Assembly: GCF_923079645.1 (NCBI RefSeq)
Contig: NZ_CAKLPY010000002.1
Coordinates: 682,001 to 746,000, forward strand
Reading direction: 5' to 3'
Source: Emticicia aquatica
Lineage (GTDB): Bacteria; Bacteroidota; Bacteroidia; Cytophagales; Spirosomataceae
Length of the DNA: 64,000 nucleotides
Position numbers and translations under genes: made by a program. Position 1 is the stretch's first letter, and every line of letters starts with the position of its first letter. The notes below the pieces were generated by a model that was given only the letters and a program-made list of their open reading frames with translations, made no database searches and was not told the DNA's origin. Positions 53,814 through 63,277 of this stretch are shown piece after piece.

Positions 53814-54689
53814 TTAATCTTTTTTGCATAAAACCGCACTAACAAACCTCTCTTTCTGATGAATATCTTTAACTATTTCTACCTGCGAAAAGCCTTTTTT
53901 CATGAAAACTTCGGCAGTTTTTTTTCCCAATGCTTCATTTATTTCTACGGCAACTAATCCATTATTATTTAAGTTAATCCAAGCAAAATCGGCAATAGCT
54001 TCGTAAAAAATCAATGGGTCATGGTCTTCCACAAAAAGTGCTAAATGTGGTTCAAAATCCAAAACATTTTTCTGCATTTTATCTATTTCTTGTTTCATAA
54101 CGTACGGTGGATTGCTAACGATAACATCAAATTTTGTTGCTAACTTTTCATTTCTTGTTGCTAAAATATCAACCTTCTCAAAATGCACTTTAGTGGCGTT
54201 TAATGTTGCATTTTGTTGAGCTGTTTCAAGGGCATTTTCTGAAATATCGTACGCAAAAATCTTAAAATTTTGCAGCTCTTTTGCCAGTGAAATGGCAATA
54301 CAACCACTTCCTGTACCGATGTCGAGAATTGTCGGTGCTAAATCTGAAGTTTGAAATTCTGTATTGCTTTTTTTATTTATCACGAAATTCACCAATTCTT
54401 CCGTTTCGGGTCTAGGAATCAACACCGATTGGTTGACAATAAATTTTCTTCCATAAAATTCAGTTTCACCCAAAATATATTGAATCGGTTCGTTCGTATT
54501 TAATCTTTCGATAATTTTAGGCCAATCTATCATATTTTCGACTGGTTTCTCACCAAGAATATCTATTTTTTTTATGCCTAAATAAAATTCTAGCAACCAA
54601 AAAACAATTTCTTTTGCTTCTTGCCTTTCATAAGCCGTAATTTGGTGTAATAAATCATCGAAAAGTATTTTGCTGGAAATTTTTGCCAT
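53814..54689 (-). CDS. prmC: Release factor glutamine methyltransferase
   Basis: The 291-residue protein has the N-terminal helical domain, PIQYILGETEFYGRKFIVNQSVLIPRPETEELV, the SAM motif DIGTGSGCIAISLAKEL and the catalytic NPPYV. It methylates the glutamine of the GGQ motif in release factors. No prfA is adjacent. Divergent from ribD. The start ATG at 54689 leaves a 58-bp gap to ribD. Confidence 0.95.
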   Translation of the reverse strand: MAKISSKILFDDLLHQITAYERQEAKEIVFWLLEFYLGIKKIDILGEKPVENMIDWPKIIERLNTNEPIQYILGETEFYGRKFIVNQSVLIPRPETEELVNFVINKKSNTEFQTSDLAPTILDIGTGSGCIAISLAKELQNFKIFAYDISENALETAQQNATLNATKVHFEKVDILATRNEKLATKFDVIVSNPPYVMKQEIDKMQKNVLDFEPHLALFVEDHDPLIFYEAIADFAWINLNNNGLVAVEINEALGKKTAEVFMKKGFSQVEIVKDIHQKERFVSAVLCKKD

Positions 54690-54747
54690 TTAAAAGTTTT
54701 TTTGCCGTAAAATTATTCACTAAAAATATCATTCACTAATTCAAACA

Positions 54748-55722
54748 TTGAGTAACGACGAAAAATATATGTTGCGTGCCTTACAATTGGCCGAAATTGG
54801 TCGAGGCAACGTTAGTCCAAATCCGATGGTGGGCTGCGTAATTGTGCATAATGACCTAATTATTGGCGAAGGATGGCACAAAAAATATGGCGATTGGCAC
54901 GCCGAAGTAAACGCAGTAAACGCAGTTACAGATAAATCAATGCTTTCTGAGGCAACCGCCTACGTTACGCTAGAGCCTTGTTCGCACTTTGGCAAAACAC
55001 CGCCTTGTGCCGATTTATTGGTAAAACATCAGCTTAAAAGAGTGGTTATTTGTAACTTCGACCCGTTTCCTTTAGTAGCGGGAAAAGGAATTAAAAAACT
55101 ACAAGAAGCTGGTATTGAGGTTGTTACAGGTGTTTTAGAAGAAAAAGGTCAGGCATTAAATGCACGCTTTTTTACGGTTGTTGAAAAACATCGGCCGTAT
55201 ATTATTCTAAAATGGGCCGAGTCTGAAGATGGCTTTATTGCAGGCGAAAATTTTGAACAAATAAAAATCAGCAATAGCCTTTCGCACAAACTTTCGCACA
55301 AATGGCGGAGCGAAGAAGATGCGATTATGGTTGGCACAAATACTGCTTTATTCGATAATCCTAAATTGAATGTAAGAGAATGGACTGGAAAAAATCCTGT
55401 GCGAATAGTGATTGATAAAAATGCCCGTTTGCCCAAAAATTTGCATTTATTTGATGGTTCGATAAAGACAATAATTATGTCAAATCCAACTCAGTTTGAA
55501 GAATTAAATCAAGAAAAAATTCAATCAATTATCGTGGAAGGTGGCACAAAGCTTTTACAAAGTTTTATTGATGCTCAACTTTTTGATGAAATCAGGGTTT
55601 TTCGTAGTCAAAATCAATTACGAAAAGGTGTTTTAGCTCCTATTTTGCCAAAAAATATTTCAATTTCTAAAAAACAAAATTTAATGGGTGATGTGTTGAG
55701 TTTTTATCATTTAGATAAATAA
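54748..55722 (+). CDS. ribD: Riboflavin biosynthesis deaminase/reductase
   Basis: The 324-residue protein starts with TTG at 54748, which keeps the conserved DEKYMLRALQLAEIGRGNVSPNPMVGC; the first ATG (54769) would cut into it. The deaminase domain has H51-A-E53 and the zinc cysteines C78 and C87 (EPCSHFGKTPPC). The reductase domain (about 150-324) has PYIILKWAESEDGFIA and VEGGTKLLQSFI. It deaminates and reduces the pyrimidine intermediate of riboflavin synthesis. No other rib gene is adjacent. Confidence 0.95.
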   Translation: MSNDEKYMLRALQLAEIGRGNVSPNPMVGCVIVHNDLIIGEGWHKKYGDWHAEVNAVNAVTDKSMLSEATAYVTLEPCSHFGKTPPCADLLVKHQLKRVVICNFDPFPLVAGKGIKKLQEAGIEVVTGVLEEKGQALNARFFTVVEKHRPYIILKWAESEDGFIAGENFEQIKISNSLSHKLSHKWRSEEDAIMVGTNTALFDNPKLNVREWTGKNPVRIVIDKNARLPKNLHLFDGSIKTIIMSNPTQFEELNQEKIQSIIVEGGTKLLQSFIDAQLFDEIRVFRSQNQLRKGVLAPILPKNISISKKQNLMGDVLSFYHLDK

Positions 55723-55726
55723 GTCA

Positions 55727-55757
55727 TTGATTGTGAGCGATGAACTTTCTATTTTTG
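55727..55757 (+). promoter_or_regulatory. Promoter of proC
   Basis: TTG at 55727-55729, 20 bp, TATTTTTG at 55750-55757, an exact consensus match. The leader to the ATG is about 75 nt and contains a small hairpin GTCTTTT/AAAAGAC (55771-55777 with 55783-55789). Confidence 0.6.
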
Positions 55758-55839
55758 TGTTTTAAAAAGGGTCTTTTTCCCTAAAAGACTCTATTTTCAA
55801 TAAAACCTTCCTCTTTTTAGGGTTAAGAGACTTTTTAAC

Positions 55840-56640
55840 ATGAAAATTGCCATTATTGGTTGTGGAAATATGGGTATGGCTTTTGCCCGCTCTTTTTTGC
55901 AATATGATTTAGTAAAAAAAGAAGATTTATTATTAATCGAAAAAAGCCAAGAACGTAGCGAAGCTTTAAAAACTGCTAAAGAAGGCATGGTTGTGAGTGT
56001 AATAAACTCGCAAATTGCTGATTATGAATTAATTATACTTTCAGTAAAACCCCAAGATTTTGCTTCAGTTCAAGACGAACTTCGTGCAGTGCTTCAACCA
56101 CAACAAGTGATTTTATCAATCATGGCTGGCGTTCCGATGACAAAAATCCAATCGGTTCTTGACCATAAATTGGTGGTTCGTGCAATGCCAAATACGCCAG
56201 CAATGCTCGGCATGGGTATTACTGGTTTTACGGCTTCGCCAGAAGTAGATGCACCAAAACTGCGTAAAGTTGAGAACCTAATTAATGCAACGGGCCGCTC
56301 AGTATATTTGGAAGACGAAGGTATGATTGATGCCGTAACAGCATTGAGTGGAAGTGGCCCAGCGTATTTTTATTATATAGTAAAACACATGATTGAAGCT
56401 GGAAAAAAAATGGGTTTCGACGAAGGGATGGCAAGTTTATTGGTAAAACAAACAATGCTTGGTTCTTATCATTTGATAAACAATGCCGAACAAAGCCTTG
56501 ATGATTTGATAAAAGCTGTGGCTTCAAAAGGAGGAACAACCGAAGCAGCATTGCGAACTTTTGAAGAAAATAATATTCCTGAAGGTATCACAAAAGGTAT
56601 TTTAGCCGCTGAAAGTAGAGCCAAAGAATTATCAAAATAA
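55840..56640 (+). CDS. proC: Pyrroline-5-carboxylate reductase
   Basis: The 266-residue protein has the NADPH motif IIGCGNMGMAFARS, ILSVKPQD, VVRAMPNTPAMLGMGITG and the signature DAVTALSGSGPAYFYYIVKHMIEAG with GGTTEAAL near the end. It makes the last step of proline synthesis. Its length is typical. Own promoter and a strong terminator show that it is a single-gene unit. Confidence 0.97.
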   Translation: MKIAIIGCGNMGMAFARSFLQYDLVKKEDLLLIEKSQERSEALKTAKEGMVVSVINSQIADYELIILSVKPQDFASVQDELRAVLQPQQVILSIMAGVPMTKIQSVLDHKLVVRAMPNTPAMLGMGITGFTASPEVDAPKLRKVENLINATGRSVYLEDEGMIDAVTALSGSGPAYFYYIVKHMIEAGKKMGFDEGMASLLVKQTMLGSYHLINNAEQSLDDLIKAVASKGGTTEAALRTFEENNIPEGITKGILAAESRAKELSK

Positions 56641-56656
56641 GTATATTTGACCGACT

Positions 56657-56693
56657 AAAAAAGGGAAGTGACATTAGGTCATTTCCCTTTTTT
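56657..56693 (+). terminator. Intrinsic terminator after proC
   Basis: A 16-bp stem with one G-U pair (56657-56672 with 56678-56693) around ATTAG, rich in A on the left and T on the right, 16 nt after the stop. Confidence 0.9.
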
Positions 56694-56798
56694 AATAAAT
56701 ATCATCTTTCCTTAAAATAGCCTAACGTACCTCCAAACTTCAATAAAACCGTTTATCCATTTCTTGTAGCAGGCATATACGAATCTTTCGTAAGATTG

Positions 56799-56828
56799 TT
56801 GTGTCAAAGCGGCCAATAGTTATTTTTG
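56799..56828 (+). promoter_or_regulatory. Promoter of the TolC/HlyD pair
   Basis: TTG at 56799-56801, 19 bp, TATTTTTG at 56821-56828, an exact consensus match 38 bp before the ATG. Confidence 0.6.
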
Positions 56829-56865
56829 GCATGAAGTATTTTGACTTTAGAATCTTAATTTCAGT

Positions 56866-58341
56866 ATGAAAATAGCTAAAATTTTACTTTCAACTTTTCT
56901 TCTTGCCAACACGCTTACTTTTGCACAAACATCTGCTGTTTCAGCTGGTGGAAATAGCACAAGCTCAAGCGGAGAAAAAGTAACTTTGCAAGATGCCATT
57001 GATTTTGCATTGAAGAACAATCTTTCTATCAAGCAAAACAGCCTCCAAGTTGAGCAGGGTCTCAATACACTCGAGCAATCGAAGTGGGCAAAATATCCTA
57101 CCATAAACGGCGGTACAAACTTCAACCTATTTTCTGGTCGAAATATTAACCCATATACCAATGGTATCATTACTAACACCGTTGGGTCGAATGGTTTTGG
57201 TTTAAATAGTGCTGTTACGCTTTTTGATGGCTATCAAACTCGTAATGGAATTGCTTTAAATCAATTGAATTTGGAAGCATCACGACTTGATTTGCAAGCG
57301 ATGAAAAATCAAATTACACTCAATATTGTGGTTGGTTATTTGAATGTTCTTTCGCAGCAAGACATATTGGCCGTTGCCCAACGTCAAATGGAAGTAACAC
57401 AAACACAACTCGAAAGAACTCAAAAATTAGTCAATGCGGGTTCATTACCTGAAACTAATTTATATGATATTAAAGCACAATTAGCCAACGACGAAGTGAG
57501 TGTTGTCAATGCAGAAAATGCGATTATTTCCGCAAAATTAACATTGAAACAGTTAATGAATGCTGGTGCTGACCGTGACATTGAGGTAGTTAGAGTAGAA
57601 GTTCCTAATCCAAATATACAGCCTTATCCTAGCTCACCTGCACAAGTTTATGAAATTGCTCAGAGTTTTCTAGCTGATGTCCAAGCGGCAGATATGCGAG
57701 TAAAAGCTTCTAGCAAATCTGTTGATATTGCCAAAGGTTTGAAAATGCCTGTTATTTCGGCAAGTGCAAACTTAAATTCATCTTATTCGACAGCAGCCGA
57801 AAATGTGAGTGTTACTCAAAAAATTATTGAAACCGAAGCTGGTTATGTAAATGTGGCAGGAACTCGTTATCCAGTTATTGCATATTTGCCTACTTCGAGT
57901 TCTACGAGCGAGAAAATTAATTATTTCCGTCAATTAGGTGGAAATAGCAATGCCTCATTAGGTTTGAGTGTGAGGATTCCTATTTTTAATGGATACAGCA
58001 CAAAATTCCGCTTGACAACGGCACAGATTAATCAAAAACAAAGCGAATTACAAGCACAAAATGTACGTTTACGTCTCCGTCAAGATATTGACCAAGCTTA
58101 TGTAAACCTTACAAATTCGGCCAAAAGATATTCAGCACTTGGCAATCAAGTAAGAGCATTAGAAGAGTCGTTTAGAGCGGCTGAATCGAAATTTAATGTT
58201 GGTTCATTGAATGCTTTAGATTACAGTATTTCAAAAACAAACCTTGACCGTGCTAGAACAAACCAAATTCAAGCGAAATACGATTATATTTTCCGAATCA
58301 AGATTTTAGATTATTATCAAAATAAGCCACTTAGTTTCTAA
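56866..58341 (+). CDS. TolC-family outer-membrane protein
   Basis: The 491-residue protein has a signal peptide (MKIAKILLSTFLLANTLTFAQ), then TLQDAIDFALKNNLSIKQNSLQVEQGLNTLEQSKWAKYPTINGG, the usual start of TolC proteins, and the second repeat ASKSVDIAKGLKMPVISASANLNSSYS with long helices to the end. It should form a trimeric outer-membrane channel. It is followed by an adaptor gene after 64 bp. It is a different branch from the TolC gene at 35512. Confidence 0.9.
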   Translation: MKIAKILLSTFLLANTLTFAQTSAVSAGGNSTSSSGEKVTLQDAIDFALKNNLSIKQNSLQVEQGLNTLEQSKWAKYPTINGGTNFNLFSGRNINPYTNGIITNTVGSNGFGLNSAVTLFDGYQTRNGIALNQLNLEASRLDLQAMKNQITLNIVVGYLNVLSQQDILAVAQRQMEVTQTQLERTQKLVNAGSLPETNLYDIKAQLANDEVSVVNAENAIISAKLTLKQLMNAGADRDIEVVRVEVPNPNIQPYPSSPAQVYEIAQSFLADVQAADMRVKASSKSVDIAKGLKMPVISASANLNSSYSTAAENVSVTQKIIETEAGYVNVAGTRYPVIAYLPTSSSTSEKINYFRQLGGNSNASLGLSVRIPIFNGYSTKFRLTTAQINQKQSELQAQNVRLRLRQDIDQAYVNLTNSAKRYSALGNQVRALEESFRAAESKFNVGSLNALDYSISKTNLDRARTNQIQAKYDYIFRIKILDYYQNKPLSF

Positions 58342-58405
58342 GAAATCGGTTTTAATCGTTGGCTTTTATAGTTAAAAAATTACTTTTTATAAATTATTTT
58401 TCTCA

Positions 58406-59803
58406 ATGAAAAAATCAAATAGACTCTGGTTGATTTTGGGTGGCGTAGTTGCCCTACTTATTATATTTTTATTGGTTGCAAAATCGCAAGGTTGGATTGG
58501 CAAAGAAAAACCAACCGAAGTAGAATTTGTGAAAGTTGGCAAATCCGACATTACAGAAACGGTTTCAGCATCAGGAAAAATTCAGCCTGAAGTTGAAGTA
58601 AAAATAACACCTGACGTTCCTGGTGAAATCATTGCGTTGTATGTAAAAGAAGGAGATTCTGTAAAAAAAGGCCAACTTTTATTGAAAATTCAACCAGAAA
58701 ACTACATTTCAATTACCCAACGTGCTGAAGCTGTAGTTAATCAAACCAAAGCAAATGCCGAACAAGCTAAATCTTCGATTGCTCAAGCTGAGGCTCGTTT
58801 AGTAAGAACACAAGCCGAATATAACCGTCAAAAGAGATTATTTGACGACAAAGTTGTATCGGCTTCTGATTTAGAAATTGCAGAAACCAATTTAAAAGTA
58901 GCCAAACAAGATTTGGAGGCGGCCAAATCAAGTGTTGAAGCATCTAAATTTAACGTAAAAAGTGCAGAAGCTGGCTTAAAAGATGCCTCAGAAAATTTAC
59001 GTAAAACGAGTATTTATGCTCCAATGAGCGGAATAGTTTCAAAATTAGCCGTTGAATTAGGCGAAAGAGTTGTTGGAACGTCACAAATGGCAGGAACTGA
59101 AATTCTTCGTATTGCGAATTTGAATAACATGGAAGTTAGAATAAATGTCAACGAGAATGACATTGTACGTGTGAGTTTGGGCGATACTGCAATTATTGAC
59201 GTTGATTCTTACGCTATGACTGGCAAGAAATTCAAAGGAATCGTGACTGAAATAGCCAATACTGCCAACGGTTCTGGAACAAGTTCATTAGCCGCAGCAT
59301 CGACTGATGCAGTAACAGAATTTGAAGTACGAATCAGAATTTTACCTCAATCTTACCGTGAACTAATTGACCGTAAAGCTAAGAAAGTATATCCTTTCAA
59401 GCCAGGAATGACGGCAACAGTTGACATCGTGACAGAGAAAAAATTAGGTGTTTTGAGTGTGCCTATTGCTGCCGTAACTACGCGTGGAGCTAATGATAAC
59501 GTAGTAAAAGAAGAAAACCAAGGGCCAAACAATCAAACACCAACCGAAGAACCTAAAACAACGAAAAAAGATAAACCTAAAGAAGTTGTCTTTATTCACG
59601 ATAAAGACAAAGTAAAAATGCGTGAAGTGAAAACTGGTATTACTGACACATCTGCTGGAACAATTGAAGTAATTGAAGGCTTAAAAGTTGGTGAAGAAAT
59701 CGTTTCAGGACCATTCATTGCCGTTTCTAAAAAATTGAAAGACGGAGACATTGTTACCAAAAAGGTAGAGAAAAAAGATGATAAAGAAAAGAAAAAAGAC
59801 TAA
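58406..59803 (+). CDS. HlyD/MacA-like periplasmic adaptor
   Basis: The 465-residue protein has one N-terminal membrane helix (about 7-25), a lipoyl domain (SASGKIQPEVEVKITPDVPGEIIALYVKEGDSVKKGQLLLKI), a long coiled-coil hairpin, and beta-barrel and membrane-proximal domains. A charged low-complexity insert (about 365-395, many Pro, Lys, Glu, Asn) interrupts the last domain, and the C-terminus is Lys-rich. Such adaptors join an ABC or RND pump to TolC. The usual permease genes do not follow; gpsA follows a terminator. The pump must be coded elsewhere. Confidence 0.88.
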   Translation: MKKSNRLWLILGGVVALLIIFLLVAKSQGWIGKEKPTEVEFVKVGKSDITETVSASGKIQPEVEVKITPDVPGEIIALYVKEGDSVKKGQLLLKIQPENYISITQRAEAVVNQTKANAEQAKSSIAQAEARLVRTQAEYNRQKRLFDDKVVSASDLEIAETNLKVAKQDLEAAKSSVEASKFNVKSAEAGLKDASENLRKTSIYAPMSGIVSKLAVELGERVVGTSQMAGTEILRIANLNNMEVRINVNENDIVRVSLGDTAIIDVDSYAMTGKKFKGIVTEIANTANGSGTSSLAAASTDAVTEFEVRIRILPQSYRELIDRKAKKVYPFKPGMTATVDIVTEKKLGVLSVPIAAVTTRGANDNVVKEENQGPNNQTPTEEPKTTKKDKPKEVVFIHDKDKVKMREVKTGITDTSAGTIEVIEGLKVGEEIVSGPFIAVSKKLKDGDIVTKKVEKKDDKEKKKD

Positions 59804-59824
59804 TCTTGGATCTTAACTAATACT

Positions 59825-59859
59825 AAAAAAGAGATTGTCGAGTGACAATCTCTTTTTTT
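59825..59859 (+). terminator. Intrinsic terminator after the adaptor gene
   Basis: A 15-bp perfect stem pairs 59825-59839 with 59844-59858 around GAGT, ending in seven T, 22 nt after the stop. Confidence 0.92.
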
Positions 59860-59920
59860 ATTCAGGTCTTTTAATTTACTTAGCATCATAAATGCGGAAG
59901 AATAAAGAAACGTGGATTTT

Positions 59921-60907
59921 ATGAAAATTACTGTAATTGGTGGAGGAAGCTGGGCAACAGCAATAGTCAAAATTCTAAGCGAAGGAAATGTACATATAAA
60001 ATGGTGGATGCGAAGTATAGAAGATGTTGAACATATCAAAAAACACCATCATAATCCAAATTATTTGAGCAGCGTTGAGATTCATCCTTCAAATGTGAAA
60101 CCCTATACTAATCTCAAAGAAGCTTTACGTGGCACCGAATGGGTGATTTTGGCTGTACCTGCAGCTTTTGTTACAGATGCTGTTAAATCATTGACTGAAA
60201 GCAATTTAGAAGATAAAAAAATCATTTCGGCTATCAAAGGTATGATTCCTGAAAATAACCAATTAATAACCGATTTTTTGGCTGATAAATATGCCGTTTC
60301 TCACCAAAATATGGGGATCATTGCTGGACCTTGTCATGCTGAAGAAGTTGCTCTTGAAAAACAATCGTATCTCACCATTGCTTCCCCGAATATTAAGTTG
60401 GCAACCGAATTTGCCGATTTGATGCGTTGTCGCTTCGTAAAAACATCTGTTTTGTCTGATATTTATGGTGTAGAATATGCTGCCGTTATGAAAAATATCG
60501 TAGCTCTTGCCTGCGGGATTACGCATGGGTTAGGTGGTGGAGACAATTTTCAGGCAGTTATGGTATCAAATGCCATGCAGGAAATCAAACGAGTAGTTGA
60601 TGTTATTGCTCCCATGGAACGTGATTTGAGTGCCTCTGCATATTTAGGAGATTTACTTGTGACAGCTTACTCGCAGTTTAGTAGAAATCGGACATTTGGT
60701 AATATGATTGGACGAGGATACAGTGTACAAGCAGCTCAACTCGAAATGAACATGATTGCAGAAGGTTATTATGCTGTAAAGTGTATATATGAAATGATGC
60801 AAAAACACGCAGTAGAAATGCCTATTACAGATTTTGCTTACCAAATTTTGTATAAAAATGCGTCTTTAAGGAAAGAATTTGAGGTTTTGAAGGGAAAACT
60901 AAAGTAA
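59921..60907 (+). CDS. gpsA: Glycerol-3-phosphate dehydrogenase [NAD(P)+]
   Basis: From the ATG at 59921 the protein has 328 residues; a GTG nine bases upstream is also in frame but less likely. It shows ITVIGGGSWATAIVKIL (NAD-binding), WVILAVPAAFV, MGIIAGPCHAEEVAL, and the catalytic lysine in AAVMKNIVALACGI. It reduces dihydroxyacetone phosphate to glycerol 3-phosphate for phospholipid synthesis. Convergent with the next genes. Confidence 0.95.
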   Translation: MKITVIGGGSWATAIVKILSEGNVHIKWWMRSIEDVEHIKKHHHNPNYLSSVEIHPSNVKPYTNLKEALRGTEWVILAVPAAFVTDAVKSLTESNLEDKKIISAIKGMIPENNQLITDFLADKYAVSHQNMGIIAGPCHAEEVALEKQSYLTIASPNIKLATEFADLMRCRFVKTSVLSDIYGVEYAAVMKNIVALACGITHGLGGGDNFQAVMVSNAMQEIKRVVDVIAPMERDLSASAYLGDLLVTAYSQFSRNRTFGNMIGRGYSVQAAQLEMNMIAEGYYAVKCIYEMMQKHAVEMPITDFAYQILYKNASLRKEFEVLKGKLK

Positions 60908-60923
60908 TTTTAAACATTAATAC

Positions 60924-61205
60924 TTAAATTTTATCCAAAACCCTCGAAACTAGAAATACAACACCAGACATAATCAATTGAACACTCGTTAGTACACCTA
61001 CGCTCATATTCGATTTGGCGGTTTCGAGGCTCATAAAATGATGAACACTTACACTTATCGAAACCAAGATAATTCCACCCAAAATTGCAATGATTATACT
61101 TTTCATAAAATCCGATACTTTCGGGTTTTTTCTAAGTAACAAAATACATCTGAGCGATAAAAACAATGGTATTATCGCCACAACAACAGCATAAATTATT
61201 TCCAT
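60924..61205 (-). CDS. Small membrane protein, unknown function
   Basis: The 93-residue protein has three hydrophobic segments (about 3-22, 36-56, 70-88) with a short basic loop (LLRKNPKVS) after the first. I recognise no family. It begins 3 bp after the HIT gene stop on the same strand, so the two are probably cotranscribed. Confidence 0.55.
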   Translation of the reverse strand: MEIIYAVVVAIIPLFLSLRCILLLRKNPKVSDFMKSIIIAILGGIILVSISVSVHHFMSLETAKSNMSVGVLTSVQLIMSGVVFLVSRVLDKI

Positions 61206-61208
61206 ATT

Positions 61209-61601
61209 TTATTGTAGAAAGCTTCTGATTTTAGCCGCAGTTTCGGCCAATTCTTCCTGCGAAAGTTTTAATTTATTGTTGAAATTCATGTCACTCATGC
61301 TATTCATCGGAATCAAATGAATATGTGCGTGAGGTACTTCTAAACCAATAACAGCAACTCCAACTCGCTTGCAAGGTACAGCTTGACGAATGGCTGGTTC
61401 GATTTGCTTCGCAAAAGCCATCAATCCAGCATAAAGTTCATCATTTAGGTCAAACAAATAGTCGATTTCTTGCTTTGGCACAACGAGCGTATGTCCAGTT
61501 GCACAAGGAAAAACATCTAGAAATGCAAAATATTGGTCGGTTTCAGCAATTTTATGGCAAGGAATTTCACCTGCGATGATTTTAGAAAATATAGAAGCCA
61601 T
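61209..61601 (-). CDS. HIT-family nucleotide hydrolase
   Basis: The 130-residue protein begins SIFSKIIAGEIPCHKIAETDQYFAFLDVFPCATGHTLVVPK and carries the histidine triad HAHIHLIPM. HIT proteins hydrolyse nucleoside phosphoramidates or dinucleotide substrates. Its length is typical. In many bacteria a HIT gene follows greA; here it precedes a small membrane protein gene and follows the epimerase gene. Confidence 0.93.
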   Translation of the reverse strand: MASIFSKIIAGEIPCHKIAETDQYFAFLDVFPCATGHTLVVPKQEIDYLFDLNDELYAGLMAFAKQIEPAIRQAVPCKRVGVAVIGLEVPHAHIHLIPMNSMSDMNFNNKLKLSQEELAETAAKIRSFLQ

Positions 61602-61641
61602 TTTTTAGATATAATAATTCGACTTTGCTATGGAGAAAAAA

Positions 61642-62547
61642 CTATTTTTCTAACAAATCTGTCAAAGCCTCTTTGATATTTGTAAATTGATATTGAAAAT
61701 TGGTTTCTTGAGAAATCCGTTTGTTCAATACAAAGTTACCACCAGTTACGACAATTCCCATTTCTCCGAAAACTAATTTTAGAATAAAACTTGGTACATT
61801 AGGCAACCAAAGCGGTCTTTTCAACACTTTTGCAGCTTCATTTGTCATAACTTGATTGGTAACTGGATTAGGAGAAACCGCGTTAAATGCTCCGTGCATT
61901 GTGTGGTTTTCAATGGCTTGAATAAATATTCGGCAAAGGTCATCAATATGAATCCACGACATAAATTGTTGTCCACTACCTAAAGCGGCCCCAAAACCAA
62001 AGCGAATTGGAAGAACGAGCTTTGGCAATGCCACTCCTTTTTCACTCAAAACAATGCCAATTCTGATGCTTACAACTCTTTCGGCAGCACTAATTTGTTG
62101 TGCAGAAATTTCCCAAAGTTTGGTGCATTTTGCTAAAAAATCATTTCCAGCTTGACTACTTTCGTCAAGTTTTTTATCGCCTGTATCACCGCCATAAAAT
62201 CCAATAGCCGAAGCCGAAATAAAACCTTTTAAACGAATACTTTTTTCTTGTAAATACTTATTTATCAATTCAATAGGTTCTATTCTTGAATCAATTATTT
62301 CTTGCTTTCGTTTTTCTGTCCAACGTTTATCTGCAATGCCTGCACCGGCCAAATGAATCACATAGTCTGCATTTTCTAAAGCTCCAGTTTCAATAAATCC
62401 TTTCTTAATATTCCATTGAAAAACCTCTACATTGGGTAATTTTTCTTTTTTTCGACTCAAATATGAAACTCGATGACCTTTTTCTAACAGCAACTCAGTT
62501 AGGCGATGCCCAATCATTCCTGTACCACCCGTGATAAGAATATTCAT
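61642..62547 (-). CDS. TIGR01777-type NAD-dependent epimerase (YfcH-like)
   Basis: I start at the ATG at 62547 (301 residues), since the longer frame adds seven residues before MNILITGGTGMIGHRLTELLLEKG. The Rossmann motif, ADYVIHLAGAGIADKRWTEKRKQEIIDSRI, and ISASAIGFYGGDTGD mark the TIGR01777 family, related to nucleotide-sugar epimerases. The C-terminal domain of unknown function is present (LWLPNVPSFILKLVFGEMG). The substrate is unknown. Members in cyanobacteria and E. coli have roles in cell envelope or division. Confidence 0.9.
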   Translation of the reverse strand: MNILITGGTGMIGHRLTELLLEKGHRVSYLSRKKEKLPNVEVFQWNIKKGFIETGALENADYVIHLAGAGIADKRWTEKRKQEIIDSRIEPIELINKYLQEKSIRLKGFISASAIGFYGGDTGDKKLDESSQAGNDFLAKCTKLWEISAQQISAAERVVSIRIGIVLSEKGVALPKLVLPIRFGFGAALGSGQQFMSWIHIDDLCRIFIQAIENHTMHGAFNAVSPNPVTNQVMTNEAAKVLKRPLWLPNVPSFILKLVFGEMGIVVTGGNFVLNKRISQETNFQYQFTNIKEALTDLLEK

Positions 62548-62609
62548 TTTTTTAGCTTTAGATAACAAACTTATAACGCTTTATGGAAGAGATTGTTCAA
62601 ATGAAAAAA

Positions 62610-63275
62610 TTACAGCATGGGGTCTTTTTTGAGTTTCTTGAATTTCGCACGAAGACGATTCATAAATTCATCACCTGGGTCTGATTTAATGGTTTGATAA
62701 TTTGGGTCGGTTTCTTTCCAAATCGAAGAACCTTTAAATCTGGTATATTCGTGGTGACCAATGAGATAATCGATTTTATACTTTTTTTGTAACCTCTTAA
62801 TTAACAAATAATTAGCCAAAAACTGGGCTTCGGTTAACGGATTTTTTGTGCCATCACCCACATTTTCGATGCCAATTGCACAGTAATTTAAGCCAATTAC
62901 ATGGCGAGCTAAAAGCGTATCAGGAAGCAGATGATAAATTGTTCCGTCACGGTCAACCAAATAATGAGCAGAAACATTTAATTGACTAGCATTTTTCAGT
63001 TCTGGACGAGCAATAGGTAATAAAGGCGAATTAAAAGCCAAAAAAGATTTTTCAAACGTTGAAATGGCTGTCCAATGGCAAACCACCATTTTAGGTTGAA
63101 TTATTGGCTCTGTTTGTAATATTCCATGCCGTTCTTTTAGGTATTCTAACGACAATGCTCTTCGAGTAGAATCCCAAATAATGGGTTTTTCAACGATTTT
63201 TAGCTTTTGCCCACATACTTGACCAGTCAGAATAAACAAGCAAAAGAAACAAAAATGAGTAATTTTAATAAACAT
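62610..63275 (-). CDS. Exported N-acetylmuramoyl-L-alanine amidase (Amidase_2)
   Basis: The frame begins with TTG at 63281, but the ATG at 63275 gives a normal signal peptide (MFIKITHFCFFCLFILTGQVCG) and 221 residues. The Amidase_2 fold is shown by MVVCHWTAI with a zinc histidine, NVSAHYLVDRDGTIYHLLPDTLLARHVIGLNYCAIGIENVG and LIGHHEYTR with the further ligands. It cuts the amide bond between MurNAc and L-Ala in peptidoglycan, for recycling or remodelling. It starts 2 bp after the YciI-like stop, so the two form one transcript. Confidence 0.88.
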   Translation of the reverse strand: MFIKITHFCFFCLFILTGQVCGQKLKIVEKPIIWDSTRRALSLEYLKERHGILQTEPIIQPKMVVCHWTAISTFEKSFLAFNSPLLPIARPELKNASQLNVSAHYLVDRDGTIYHLLPDTLLARHVIGLNYCAIGIENVGDGTKNPLTEAQFLANYLLIKRLQKKYKIDYLIGHHEYTRFKGSSIWKETDPNYQTIKSDPGDEFMNRLRAKFKKLKKDPML

Positions 63276-63277
63276 TT

